From an uncultured Collinsella sp. (GTDB lineage: Bacteria > Actinomycetota > Coriobacteriia > Coriobacteriales > Coriobacteriaceae): a DNA stretch of 64,000 nt. A model generated the notes under the pieces. That model saw only the letters and a program-made list of their open reading frames with translations, did no database searches and was not told the DNA's origin. Location of the stretch: assembly GCA_900757615.1 (NCBI GenBank), contig CAAEON010000017.1, positions 36,291-100,290 on the forward strand, read 5' to 3'. Both the position numbers and the translations under genes were made by a program. Below are positions 25,318 to 32,727 of the stretch, piece by piece (position 1 is the first letter of the stretch; every line of letters begins with the position of its first letter).

Positions 25318-25435
25318 GCGCCTGCGCACTCGATGGATTCGGATGCCCGACAGAGGCTCCTTATGGCTGCTTCCTTCCGGACCTGACCAGATTCGGAACA
25401 TGTCGTCATCCGAACCCATCGAACGCGCTAGGCGC
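25318..25435 (-). ncRNA. ffs: Signal recognition particle RNA, small (4.5S) type
   Basis: On the minus strand the universally conserved SRP domain IV loop GGTCAGGTCCGGAAGGAAGC lies at about 25367-25386, followed by AGCCATAAGGAGCCTC. The flanks pair end to end: GCGCCTAGCGCGTTCGATGG at the 5' end with CCATCGAGTGCGCAGGCGC at the 3' end, and TTCGGATG with CATCCGAA. TTTTT follows at 25317-25313. The RNA is about 118 nt and is the scaffold for Ffh in co-translational membrane targeting. Confidence 0.95.
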
Positions 25436-25474
25436 TCGGTATATCTTACCCGCTCCCGCCCGATGGGGCAAGAT

Positions 25475-25552
25475 AGCTAATTTGGGACGGGGCTTTTTTG
25501 ACTACTCGGGCAATCAGATCGGCAAGTAGCCAAAATAGCCCCGTTCCAAAAA
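25475..25552. repeat. Family G repeat, copy 1, with hairpin
   Basis: AGCTAATTTGGGACGGGGC followed by a T-run is the reverse complement of a block at 38335-38357. Here it also forms a hairpin with TAGCCCCGTTCCAAA at 25536-25550, with an inner TGACTACT/AGTAGCCA stem. It lies upstream of the SRP RNA on the minus strand. Confidence 0.75.
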
Positions 25553-25568
25553 GACTGGTCTGACGCTG

Positions 25569-25729
25569 CGCCACGAAAAGGGCCCATCTACTACGTTTTG
25601 GTCGCAGGGGTCAACCATAGCGTGCTTTTTCGAATAGCGGCAAGCTCTCTACCTGCGGTTTTATTTTTGCAAATCCCGGAATGGTCGAGGGTGGCCGGTT
25701 TAACGTAGTAGATGGCCGCCTTTCGTGGC
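25569..25729. repeat. Family A inverted-repeat element, copy 2 (161 bp)
   Basis: Same terminal sequences as the element at 219-380 (CGCCACGAAA...TTTCGTGGC, subterminal CTACTACGTTT and AACGTAGTAGATGGCC) but in opposite orientation. The interior also aligns to the reverse complement of copy 1, including the motifs ACCTGCGGTTTTAT and ATGGTCGAGGGTGG. It lies next to a family C element and between the SRP RNA and the TadA fusion gene. Confidence 0.9.
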
Positions 25730-25781
25730 AGGCGGTCCGGCTCGAGACCCAAGGCAGCCAACCTCGAATGGCCATTCTCGA

Positions 25782-25848
25782 AGTTGCGGTGGAATACGGA
25801 CTGAATTGGCCCCTTAAAGGCAAAAACACTCCGTATTTCACCGCAACT
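25782..25848. repeat. Family C palindromic repeat, copy 2 (67 bp)
   Basis: AGTTGCGGTGGAATACGG and CCGTATTTCACCGCAACT at the ends match the element at 11650-11716 exactly at nearly all arm positions, with a diverged centre. It ends 18 bp beyond the stop of the TadA-glycerate kinase fusion gene, so again it lies at a gene 3' end. Confidence 0.9.
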
Positions 25849-25865
25849 TATCGAGGGGATGGGTT

Positions 25866-27647
25866 TTAGATACGGCCAAAGTCGTAGGATCGAGCGGTCG
25901 CTTCGCCGGCGCAGATGAGGTTGGTTGTGGCTTCCTGGGGGTCGAGCGCCTGGTCGAGGGGCATGGGCTTGCGGCAGATCGGAAGCACCAAGTCAATACC
26001 CTGCCCATACACCGCATCCAGGTTGTCAGCACGACCGCCCACGACGGCGACCACTGGCTTGCCACATCGCTTCGCCCGGCGCGCAACGCCCACCGGCGCC
26101 TTGCCGGCAGCGGATTGCTCGTCCATATTGCCCTCGCCCGTTATGACCAGGTCGACATCGCTCACGCGCTCGTCGAACCCAATGAGGTCGAGCACCGTCT
26201 CAACGCCCGAACGCAACTCCGCCCCGAGCGCCAGCAGCGCGGCACCCAGGCCGCCTGCGGCACCGGCACCGGGCACGCCGAGCACCGAGCCAAACGTCCG
26301 CGCACCCTCGGGCATGCGCAGTAGCCCCTGAGCCCGTGCCTCGACAACCGCCGTATCGAGCAGGCGACCATAGCCGACCATCCAGCTGTCGTACCTGCGC
26401 AGCGCCTCGGCATCATCCGTCGGCAGACCCTTCTGCCCGCCAAACACCGCCAGTGCGCCTCGACGCCCCACGAGCGGATTCTCGACATCGGAAAGCACCA
26501 CGACACGCGCGCCATTCAGTACCTGAAGCGCTGGTGCCAAATCGATACCCGCCACGTGTTCAAGGCCCGCGAGCCCCGGCGCGATATCGCAGCCACGGTC
26601 ATCGACAAGACGCGCGCCCAGCGCCTGCAGCATGCCGGCGCCGCCGTCGTTGGTGGCACTGCCGCCCAAGCCAATATAGATAGTCTTTGCCCCGGCACGG
26701 ACCGCACGGAGCATCAGCTCACCCACGCCATAGGTTGTGGCCTCCAACGCCGTCGATTCCGTGCAGGGTGAATACCCAATACCCGCCGCCTCGGCCATCT
26801 CAATTACAGCCGAGTCGTGCTCGTCGTCCACCAGCATCCGGGCAGACACGCGATCGCCCAAGGGGCCTGCAACCTCACAGGTCGAGAGCTCACCACCGCG
26901 CGCGGCGATGGCATCGAGCGTTCCCTCGCCACCATCTGCCAGCGGCAAAGCGCCCAGCTCGGCATCGGGCCACACACGGCGCACGCCTTCGACAACCGCC
27001 GCCTCCGCCTGTGCACTCGACACGCTGCCCTTAAAGGAATCAATGGCCAACAGCACACGGCGGGGCCGGCGGCACGCGGCACCAAAATCGACCGCCTCAA
27101 CGGCAATATCTTCGGCACGCGCGTGCGCCTCGGCATGAGCGGCATGCGCCTCAAGATCGGCCCCACAACCGCAGCCAGCACCATCGGCGCCACGCAGCCC
27201 ACTAAAATAGCTACTCAACACCTCGCGACACTCGCCTGCCAGCACGCCGGCATTTACGTTAAACCGATGATTCAGGCGCGAATCGGCATTCAGATCATAC
27301 AGCGAACCCAGCGCGCCCGCCTTGGCATCAGCCGCGCCATACACGCAGCGCCCCACGCGCGCGTTAACCATAAGCCCCGCGCACATGCAGCAGGGCTCGA
27401 GCGTCACGTAGACCGTGCAATCGGAAAGGCGCCAGCGTCCAAGCGCCTGAGCGGCGGTGCACAGGGCCGAAAACTCGGCATGAGCCGAAGGGTCCTGGTC
27501 GAGCTCGCGGCGATTATGCGCCCGCGCGACGATCTCACCCGCGCGCACCACCACGGCGCCAATGGGCACTTCGCCCACTGCCGCGGCGGCGCGCGCCTCG
27601 GCCAGCGCCTCGCGCATGAACTTCTCGTCGATTTCGGTGATCGTCAT
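25866..27647 (-). CDS. tadA: Fusion of tRNA adenosine deaminase (TadA) and glycerate kinase (GlxK family)
   Basis: A 593-residue single reading frame. Residues 1-155 are a complete TadA: zinc/catalytic HAE (H56, E58) and PCCMC (C86, C89), expected to convert A34 to inosine in tRNA-Arg(ACG). After a linker rich in Ala/His/Glu (about 155-195), residues 197-593 form a glycerate 2-kinase of the GlxK family (AIDSFKGSVSS, LPLADGGEGTLDA, IGLGGSATNDGGAGMLQALG, ITGEGNMDEQSAAGKAP). Both halves look intact. Start ATG 27647 has GGAAGG upstream; it is divergent from tRNA-Ser. The two activities are biochemically unrelated. A sequencing frameshift cannot be excluded but both domains share one uninterrupted frame. 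Confidence 0.93.
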   Translation of the reverse strand: MTITEIDEKFMREALAEARAAAAVGEVPIGAVVVRAGEIVARAHNRRELDQDPSAHAEFSALCTAAQALGRWRLSDCTVYVTLEPCCMCAGLMVNARVGRCVYGAADAKAGALGSLYDLNADSRLNHRFNVNAGVLAGECREVLSSYFSGLRGADGAGCGCGADLEAHAAHAEAHARAEDIAVEAVDFGAACRRPRRVLLAIDSFKGSVSSAQAEAAVVEGVRRVWPDAELGALPLADGGEGTLDAIAARGGELSTCEVAGPLGDRVSARMLVDDEHDSAVIEMAEAAGIGYSPCTESTALEATTYGVGELMLRAVRAGAKTIYIGLGGSATNDGGAGMLQALGARLVDDRGCDIAPGLAGLEHVAGIDLAPALQVLNGARVVVLSDVENPLVGRRGALAVFGGQKGLPTDDAEALRRYDSWMVGYGRLLDTAVVEARAQGLLRMPEGARTFGSVLGVPGAGAAGGLGAALLALGAELRSGVETVLDLIGFDERVSDVDLVITGEGNMDEQSAAGKAPVGVARRAKRCGKPVVAVVGGRADNLDAVYGQGIDLVLPICRKPMPLDQALDPQEATTNLICAGEATARSYDFGRI

Positions 27648-27698
27648 CGTTCGCCTTCCCTGTTGCAAATTCAAAACGATGCTATCATTACGACTCAC

Positions 27699-27788
27699 GG
27701 AGAGATGGCAGAGCGGTTGAATGCGGCGGTCTTGAAAACCGTTGAGCGCGAGAGCGTTCCGGGGGTTCGAATCCCCCTCTCTCCGCCA
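27699..27788 (+). tRNA. tRNA-Ser (anticodon TGA)
   Basis: A 90-nt class II tRNA. Acceptor strands GGAGAGA and TCTCTCC pair, anticodon stem GCGGT/ACCGT encloses CTTGAAA with anticodon TGA, and a long variable arm (GAGCGCGAGAGCGTTC) is as expected for serine. The T arm is GGGGGTTCGAATCCCCC, and CCA is encoded at 27786-27788. It decodes UCN serine codons, chiefly UCA. No integrase or att-like duplication is seen beside it. Confidence 0.97.
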
Positions 27789-27791
27789 CTT

Positions 27792-28376
27792 CTAGTGATG
27801 TACCGGCGTCATGGTTCGCTCGAACAGCGCATCGACCACGTCGGCCATCTCGGGTCGACGCTCAAGATCGTGACCCGATTCCCACCAATTTGTGAACAGC
27901 CGAATAATGCCACCGGCGATAAACTCCGATGTCGTCTCGAGCGAAACGGGCGCCAGAGCATCTTCGGCAAGCGAGCTCATCACACGCTCGCGGACAGAAC
28001 GCGCGATGCGGTCGCAAATCATGCCGGTCAGCATGCCCGACATGCTGCTCGCCAAAATATTATCCATGAGCTGCTCATGCGCCAGAATCATATTCATGGC
28101 ATCGTCAAAGACCTCATGGCGAAGCGCCTGCACGTCCCCAAGCGACTCCGAGTCCGCCGCATCGGTCCGGTTTTGCGGCAAGCCCGTCATAAGCTCATCG
28201 ATATAGAAGGCAAAGTAATCGTTTTTATCGCGAAAATGCTTATAGAACGTCGTGCGGCGAATCAGGGCCCGGTCGCAAAGCATGGCAACCGTCAAATCCT
28301 CAAACCGATGCTCTTCCAAGAGCTCGGTAAAAGCATCGAACAGGGCACGATAGGTTTTCTTGATGCGAAGGTCCAT
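27792..28376 (-). CDS. TetR/AcrR-family transcriptional regulator
   Basis: A 194-residue regulator with an N-terminal TetR helix-turn-helix (about 8-52: LTVAMLCDRALIRRTTFYKHFRDKNDYF) and a helical C-terminal ligand domain resembling the TetR_C_33 type. It is expected to be a repressor responding to a small ligand. The start is uncertain: ATG 28376 gives MDLRIKKTYRALFDAF, the usual family N-terminus, while ATG 28388 is four codons upstream; longer frames have no support. It is divergent from lemA and its stop lies 3 bp from the tRNA-Ser 3' end on the opposite strand. Confidence 0.88.
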   Translation of the reverse strand: MDLRIKKTYRALFDAFTELLEEHRFEDLTVAMLCDRALIRRTTFYKHFRDKNDYFAFYIDELMTGLPQNRTDAADSESLGDVQALRHEVFDDAMNMILAHEQLMDNILASSMSGMLTGMICDRIARSVRERVMSSLAEDALAPVSLETTSEFIAGGIIRLFTNWWESGHDLERRPEMADVVDALFERTMTPVHH

Positions 28377-28520
28377 CCATATCGCCATCCTCAAGGTGTA
28401 GACAGCATTCCTTAATTTGTCGCATATCTTACACCTGTACCGCCCGTTCCATATTGGCGCCCCCTCCTTGGCGGAAACATAACGCTTACCGGAAAGTTCG
28501 GTATCGCCAAAGGTTGCGGG

Positions 28521-28526
28521 TATACT
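28521..28526 (+). promoter_or_regulatory. Candidate -10 element for lemA
   Basis: TATACT lies 62 bp before the lemA start, with TTCGGT at 28497-28502 as a weak -35 at 18-bp spacing. This is a pattern match only. Confidence 0.4.
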
Positions 28527-28587
28527 AGTAGCGTTACACCAACGGCAGCCAGCGCAAAACGCCGCTGCCATTCGAAACGGAGACATC

Positions 28588-29139
28588 ATGCTTCCCGTCA
28601 TCATCGGTATCGTTGTTGTCGTTGTGATCGCCAGCGCCATCGCCGGCATCTACAATAACATGGTCACCAAGCGCAATCGCATCGATAACGCCTGGCAGAA
28701 CATCGACACGCAGCTGCAGCGCCGCAACGACCTGATCCCTAACCTGGTCGAGACCGTCAAGGGCTACGCCAAGCACGAGCAGAACACGCTCGCCGCCGTA
28801 GTCAACGCGCGCAACGCCGCCGTGAGCGCCACCACCCCCGAGGCCAAGATGGAAGCCGACAACGTGCTGACCGGTGCGCTGCGCCAGCTCTTTGCCGTCG
28901 CCGAGGCCTACCCCGACCTTAAGGCGAACACCAACTTTACGCAGCTCCAGTCCACGCTCGAGGACACCGAGAACAAGGTGAGCTACGCGCGCCAGAGCTA
29001 CAACGACTGCGTGCTCAGCTACAACAACGCCATCCAGACGTTCCCGGCTGTTATCTTTGCCGGCATCTTCCAGTTTAAGGAGCGCCAGGGCTTCGAGGCC
29101 GCCGAAGCAGCCCGCCAGGCCCCGACCGTCAAGTTCTAG
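28588..29139 (+). CDS. lemA: LemA family membrane-anchored protein
   Basis: A 183-residue protein with one N-terminal membrane segment (IIGIVVVVVIASAIAGIYN) and a four-helix LemA domain with the family blocks NRIDNAWQNIDTQLQRRNDLIPNLVETVKGYAKHE, ARQSYNDCVLSYNNAIQTFP and the C-terminal FQF. LemA proteins have an extracytoplasmic N-terminus and unknown molecular function, often linked to membrane stress. ATG 28588 follows a GGAG SD. It is transcribed alone and ends in a strong terminator at 29177. Confidence 0.92.
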   Translation: MLPVIIGIVVVVVIASAIAGIYNNMVTKRNRIDNAWQNIDTQLQRRNDLIPNLVETVKGYAKHEQNTLAAVVNARNAAVSATTPEAKMEADNVLTGALRQLFAVAEAYPDLKANTNFTQLQSTLEDTENKVSYARQSYNDCVLSYNNAIQTFPAVIFAGIFQFKERQGFEAAEAARQAPTVKF

Positions 29140-29176
29140 TAGTTTGGCAGTGCATCCTTAATCGGCCAAATGCATA

Positions 29177-29218
29177 AACCGCCCCGTCGAATGCATACTT
29201 CGACGGGGCGGTTTCCTT
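29177..29218 (+). terminator. Rho-independent terminator of lemA
   Basis: AAACCGCCCCGTCGAA pairs with TTCGACGGGGCGGTTT, followed by CCTTTTT. It lies 38 bp after the lemA stop. Confidence 0.9.
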
Positions 29219-29226
29219 TTTCGCGA

Positions 29227-29460
29227 AGGTCCCCCTCTAAGCGCCGTGCATTTTCAGGAGTATTCAACATAACCAAGAGCTTCGGGCGCCACGATAAATG
29301 CCAAAGACCGCGAATGTCCCTGCAAATCAAACGCTGTCAGCCCATAACCCCGCCCATCATTCGTAGAAAACATCGAGAAATCCCGATCTTTTGCCCGAGG
29401 TCGGTATGCAGGGCCTTCGATTGCAGAATACTCGCAAAAATGCACGTCGCCGCCACCCCC
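29227..29460. repeat. Family B inverted-repeat element, copy 2
   Basis: The arms (GCCGTGCATTTTCAGGAG near 29242 and GAATACTCGCAAAAATGCAC at 29426-29445) carry the same GTGCA-TTTT-GAGTATTC motif as the element at 2620-2832, also flanked by a GGTCCCCC-like end. The interior of about 160 bp is unrelated to that of copy 1. No credible coding sequence lies within it. Confidence 0.75.
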
Positions 29461-29477
29461 ACATGGCGCGAACCAAA

Positions 29478-29505
29478 ACAAAAGCGCGGCCTAAAAGGCC
29501 GCGCA
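29478..29505 (-). terminator. Rho-independent terminator reading from ilvE
   Basis: On the minus strand GCGCGGCC pairs with GGCCGCGC around TTTTA and is followed by TTTTGTTTT. It lies about 200 bp after the ilvE stop, beyond the long hairpin at 29558-29682. Confidence 0.85.
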
Positions 29506-29557
29506 CCATCTTTAATTCAGATTAATTATTGTTCGTTGTGACATCGCCGAGCCCGCA

Positions 29558-29682
29558 GGGCGGAGAGCAAGCTCCCTCCCGGCGCACTCCGCAGGACGCA
29601 AGAAGCCCTCGCCGCACGAAGTGCGCAGCGAGGGCTTCTTGCATGTCCGAGGACGCGCCGGGAGGGAACTTGCTCTCTGCCC
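29558..29682. repeat. Very long hairpin in the ilvE 3' region
   Basis: GGGCGGAGAGCAAGCTCCC followed by TCCCGGCGC pairs with GCGCCGGGAGGG and AACTTGCTCTCTGCCC; inside it CGCAAGAAGCCCTCGC pairs with GCGAGGGCTTCTTGC, capped by CGCACGAAGTGCG. Nearly the whole 125 bp is base-paired. It lies 17 bp after the ilvE stop on the minus strand. It differs in sequence from the other long hairpins of the window. Confidence 0.85.
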
Positions 29683-29698
29683 GGATAGGTAAGACAAA

Positions 29699-30751
29699 TT
29701 ACGCGACGGTGTAAACCCAGTTGTGCTTGTCCTCGACAGCACCGGACTGGATACCAGTCAGGGTCTCGCGAAGCTTCTTCATCACAGGGCCGATCTCGGT
29801 GTATCCAGCCGGGAAGGTCACGGTCTCGTCGGCGCCGTAAACCTTGTTGTCGATTTCGCCAACCGGAGAGATGACGGCAGCGGTGCCGCACAGGCCGCAC
29901 TCCACAAAGGTGCCGGCCTTGACCTCGGCCCACTCGACGGGACGTTGGTCGACGGTCATGCCCAGGTCCTCAGCGACCTGAACGAGCGAACGGCGGGTGA
30001 TGGAGGGCAGGATGGAGTCGGTGTGCGACTGCGGGACGACAAGCGTGCCGTCCTCCTTCACGAACAGGACGTTGGCGCCACCGGTCTCCTCGACATAGGT
30101 GCGGGACTCGGAGTCGAGATACAGGTTCTCGGCATAGCCCTCGCGGTGAGCCTCCATCGTGGGCTTCAGGGACATGGCGTAGTTGAGGCCGGCCTTGATG
30201 TTGCCGGTGCCGTGCGGTGCAGCGCGGTCGTACTCGGAAACGCGCAGCTTGACGGGCTTGAGGCCACCCTTAAAGTACGGACCGACCGGGGTCACGAGAA
30301 TGCGGAACGTGTACTCAGGAGCGGGGGCCACGCCGATCACGTCACCGGAGCCGATCATAAACGGACGCACATACAGGGTTGCGCCAGAGCCGAAGGGCGG
30401 AACCCATGCGGCGTTGGCAGAGACGACCTGCTTGACGGCCTCGACAAACTTGTCCTTGGGGAACGGGGGCATCTCCAGACGCTGGGCGGAGTTGTACATA
30501 CGCTCGGCGTTCATATCGGGACGGAAGCAGACGATGCTGCCGTCCTCGGCGGTGTAGGCCTTCAGGCCCTCAAAGACCTCCTGGCAGTAGTGGAAGATAC
30601 CGCCGCACTCGGAGACGTGCAGGGTGTGGTCGGTGGTCAGGCCGCCCTCGTCCCACTCGCCATCCTTCCAATGAGCCTCGTAGCTGTAATCGGTCTTCAT
30701 GTAGCCAAAGCCGAGGCTACCCCAATCGATATCTTTCTTCTCGACAGTCAT
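29699..30751 (-). CDS. ilvE: Branched-chain amino acid aminotransferase
   Basis: A 350-residue fold-type IV PLP enzyme of the BCAT group II. It interconverts Leu, Ile and Val with their 2-oxo acids using glutamate/2-oxoglutarate. Typical blocks are CGGIFHYCQEVFEGLKAY, GATLYVRPFMIG and GTGNIKAGLNYA with the predicted PLP lysine K186, followed by YVEETGGANVLFV and GTAAVISPVG. ATG 30751 has AAGGAG seven bases upstream; a longer frame to 30859 lacks support. It is a single-gene unit with its 3' region carrying a long hairpin and a terminator. A CTTTA/TAAAG palindrome lies 190 bp upstream. Confidence 0.95.
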   Translation of the reverse strand: MTVEKKDIDWGSLGFGYMKTDYSYEAHWKDGEWDEGGLTTDHTLHVSECGGIFHYCQEVFEGLKAYTAEDGSIVCFRPDMNAERMYNSAQRLEMPPFPKDKFVEAVKQVVSANAAWVPPFGSGATLYVRPFMIGSGDVIGVAPAPEYTFRILVTPVGPYFKGGLKPVKLRVSEYDRAAPHGTGNIKAGLNYAMSLKPTMEAHREGYAENLYLDSESRTYVEETGGANVLFVKEDGTLVVPQSHTDSILPSITRRSLVQVAEDLGMTVDQRPVEWAEVKAGTFVECGLCGTAAVISPVGEIDNKVYGADETVTFPAGYTEIGPVMKKLRETLTGIQSGAVEDKHNWVYTVA

Positions 30752-30940
30752 ATGTCGCTCCTTACATACGCGGTTGCATACTCGCGAACCCGCACGCAAG
30801 GACCGAAGCAGGCCGCGTCGCAACGTCGCATACCCGGAGCGTAGAGCCGGGCAGGACACGCGGGCAGCATCAAAGCCGATGGCGCGTCGATTCGCATGCA
30901 GGTGATTGTACTCCCCGCACGCCTTGGATAAAACGCTTTT

Positions 30941-30956
30941 CTTTAACTAAGTAAAG
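30941..30956. promoter_or_regulatory. 16-bp palindromic motif upstream of ilvE
   Basis: CTTTAACTAAGTAAAG is a near-perfect inverted repeat. A matching 16-mer, CTTTAGTTAGGTAAAG, lies just upstream of the amino-acid-binding lipoprotein gene at 63808-63823. The sharing between two amino-acid genes suggests one regulator. Confidence 0.4.
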
Positions 30957-30976
30957 TATTTTCATTTGCCTTCAAT

Positions 30977-31014
30977 ACAAAAGGCCCGCCATCGAATCCG
31001 ATGACGGGCCTTGG
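30977..31014 (-). terminator. Rho-independent terminator of the DedA gene
   Basis: On the minus strand AAGGCCCGTCATCGGATT pairs with AATCCGATGGCGGGCCTT-like sequence (stem AAGGCCCG/CGGGCCTT with TCATCG/CGATGG), followed by TTTTG. Confidence 0.85.
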
Positions 31015-31040
31015 AATTAACATCCGAAAACAAGCTCGGA

Positions 31041-31688
31041 CTAGGCGTTCTTTTTACCGAGCTTTGCCTTAACCAAACCGACCACGGTCGGAATGATCGA
31101 CACGGCGACGATGCCTACGATCAGCAGCTCAAAGTGCTCCTGCACAAACGGAATGCCACCAAAGAAGTAGCCCAGCAGCGTAAAGACCGTCGACCAGGTA
31201 ATGCCACCCAGCACGTTAAAGATGACAAAGTTGCGCCAGTGCATACCGCCCATGCCGGCGATAAAAGGCACAAAGGTGCGGATGAACGGGAAGAAGCGAC
31301 CGAGGAAGATGGCCAGATGGCCCCACTTATCCAGGAAATCCTCGGACTTTTTGATGCGCTCGGGCGTCATGGCCTTTACCTTGCCCGAGGCGATGATCTT
31401 GCGGCCAAAGAAGTGGCCGATCATAAAGTTGCACTGATCGCCCAGGATGGCTGCGGCCCATGCGGTGGCCAGAAGCGCCACGATGTTAAAGCCGCCATTA
31501 TGGGCAAAGAAGCCCGAGGCAAACAGCAGCGAGTCGCCGGGAAGGAACGGGAAGAACACCACGCCCGTCTCGATAAAGATGATCAGGAACACGCAGCCGT
31601 AGGCCATGAGCGGGCCGGCAGCGATCCAGCTGGCGATCGCAGTGCGCGGATCCTTAAGCAGCTCGGCGATAAAATTGATGAAACCCAT
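31041..31688 (-). CDS. DedA family membrane protein
   Basis: A 215-residue polytopic membrane protein of the DedA/SNARE-associated group, with FLPGDSLLFASGFFAHNGG, ILGDQCNFMIGHFFGRK and GRFFPFIRTFVPFIAGMGGMHWRNF as characteristic blocks. Family members act as undecaprenyl-phosphate or other polyprenyl/phospholipid flippases and support membrane homeostasis. ATG 31688 with GAGAGG nine bases upstream is preferred over a start at 31727. The gene is monocistronic and divergent from cysE. Confidence 0.93.
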   Translation of the reverse strand: MGFINFIAELLKDPRTAIASWIAAGPLMAYGCVFLIIFIETGVVFFPFLPGDSLLFASGFFAHNGGFNIVALLATAWAAAILGDQCNFMIGHFFGRKIIASGKVKAMTPERIKKSEDFLDKWGHLAIFLGRFFPFIRTFVPFIAGMGGMHWRNFVIFNVLGGITWSTVFTLLGYFFGGIPFVQEHFELLIVGIVAVSIIPTVVGLVKAKLGKKNA

Positions 31689-31912
31689 GAAGTAAAACCT
31701 CTCAGTTGTGGGCGCGGACACGTCCAAGTTGACCAGTATACGGTTGCGGCGCGAGCACGGGCCAAACCCCTCAAAAGTCTTACTTCATTACCAGCAAGTT
31801 TGCATAACTGACACCTGTCGCCTAAAGCAAAGCAAGATTGCCCTTCCTAATCCCTAGCGAATCGATATACTTTATTGAATCGCATTGTCACGGCGCTAAG
31901 GGAGGGCGGCCG

Positions 31913-32617
31913 GTGAGCTTTATCAACACCATTCGCGAGGACATCAAGACCGTCCAGGCGCAGGATCCTGCCGCGCAAAATGGCCTAGTCATCTTCCTGT
32001 CCTACCCCGGCCTGCACGCCAAGTGGAATCATGTGCCCGAACACTGGCTGTGGGAACACGGCCATCGATCGCTTGCCCGTGTGCTCTCGCAGTTAACCCG
32101 CCATATCACCGGCGTCGAAATTCATCCCGCCGCGCAGATCGGCAAGCACTTCTTTATCGACCACGCCATGGGCGTCGTTATTGGCGAGACTACCATCGTG
32201 GGCGACAACTGCGTGCTCTACCAGGGCGTCACGCTCGGCGGCACCGGCAACGAGACCGGCAAACGCCACCCCACCCTGGGCAACAATGTCACCGTGGGCA
32301 CGGGCGCCAAGGTGCTTGGCAACATCCACATCGGCAACAACGTCAAGATCGGCGGCAACTCGGTCGTCGTCAAGGACGTGCCCGACAACTGCACCGTCGT
32401 GGGCGTGCCCGGGCGCATCATCAAGCGCAACGGCTGCCGCGTGTTCGAGGAGAGCTTCGACGCCAAGCAGCATCGCGAGTACATGCCCGACGATGCCGCC
32501 GAGCAGAGCGCCCTCAACCGTCAGGGCATCACCGAAAACGCCCGTCGCGTTAAGGAACTCGAGCAAGAGGTGGCCGAGCTCAAGGCCCTCGTCGCCAAGT
32601 TCGTGGACGAGCGCTAG
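31913..32617 (+). CDS. cysE: Serine O-acetyltransferase
   Basis: A 234-residue left-handed beta-helix acetyltransferase (EpsC/CysE type). It makes O-acetylserine for cysteine synthesis. Residues to about 65 form the helical N-terminal domain; hexapeptide repeats follow ([61 protein letters not shown]). The C-terminus adds a predicted coiled coil (about 205-234) beyond the minimal CysE length. The start is the GTG at 31913 with GGGAGG upstream; no in-frame ATG is well placed. The TATACT at 31866-31871 may be its -10 box. A terminator follows. Confidence 0.93.
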   Translation: MSFINTIREDIKTVQAQDPAAQNGLVIFLSYPGLHAKWNHVPEHWLWEHGHRSLARVLSQLTRHITGVEIHPAAQIGKHFFIDHAMGVVIGETTIVGDNCVLYQGVTLGGTGNETGKRHPTLGNNVTVGTGAKVLGNIHIGNNVKIGGNSVVVKDVPDNCTVVGVPGRIIKRNGCRVFEESFDAKQHREYMPDDAAEQSALNRQGITENARRVKELEQEVAELKALVAKFVDER

Positions 32618-32655
32618 GGTCGCGGGCAACCGCCGCAGCATGAACGCCAACACAA

Positions 32656-32693
32656 AAGGCGCGCCAGGGAATCCGCCCCGGCGCGCCTTGTTT
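32656..32693 (+). terminator. Rho-independent terminator of cysE
   Basis: AAGGCGCGCC pairs with GGCGCGCCTT (loop AGGGAATCCGCCCC partly paired), followed by TGTTT. It lies 38 bp after the cysE stop. Confidence 0.85.
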
Positions 32694-32698
32694 CCAAT

Positions 32699-32726
32699 GT
32701 GACATGCGGGACTGCCCCTTTGTCAC
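32699..32726. repeat. Family E palindrome
   Basis: GTGACATGCGGGAC and GCCCCTTTGTCAC are imperfect complements, matching the GTGACAAAGGGGAC type seen at 16602-16636. It ends one base before the stop codon of the ABC gene at 32728. Confidence 0.75.
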
Positions 32727-32727
32727 C

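Noticed and set aside
27699..27788. Integrative element at tRNA-Ser
   Set aside because: No integrase, no duplicated tRNA 3' end and no phage or conjugation genes on either side.
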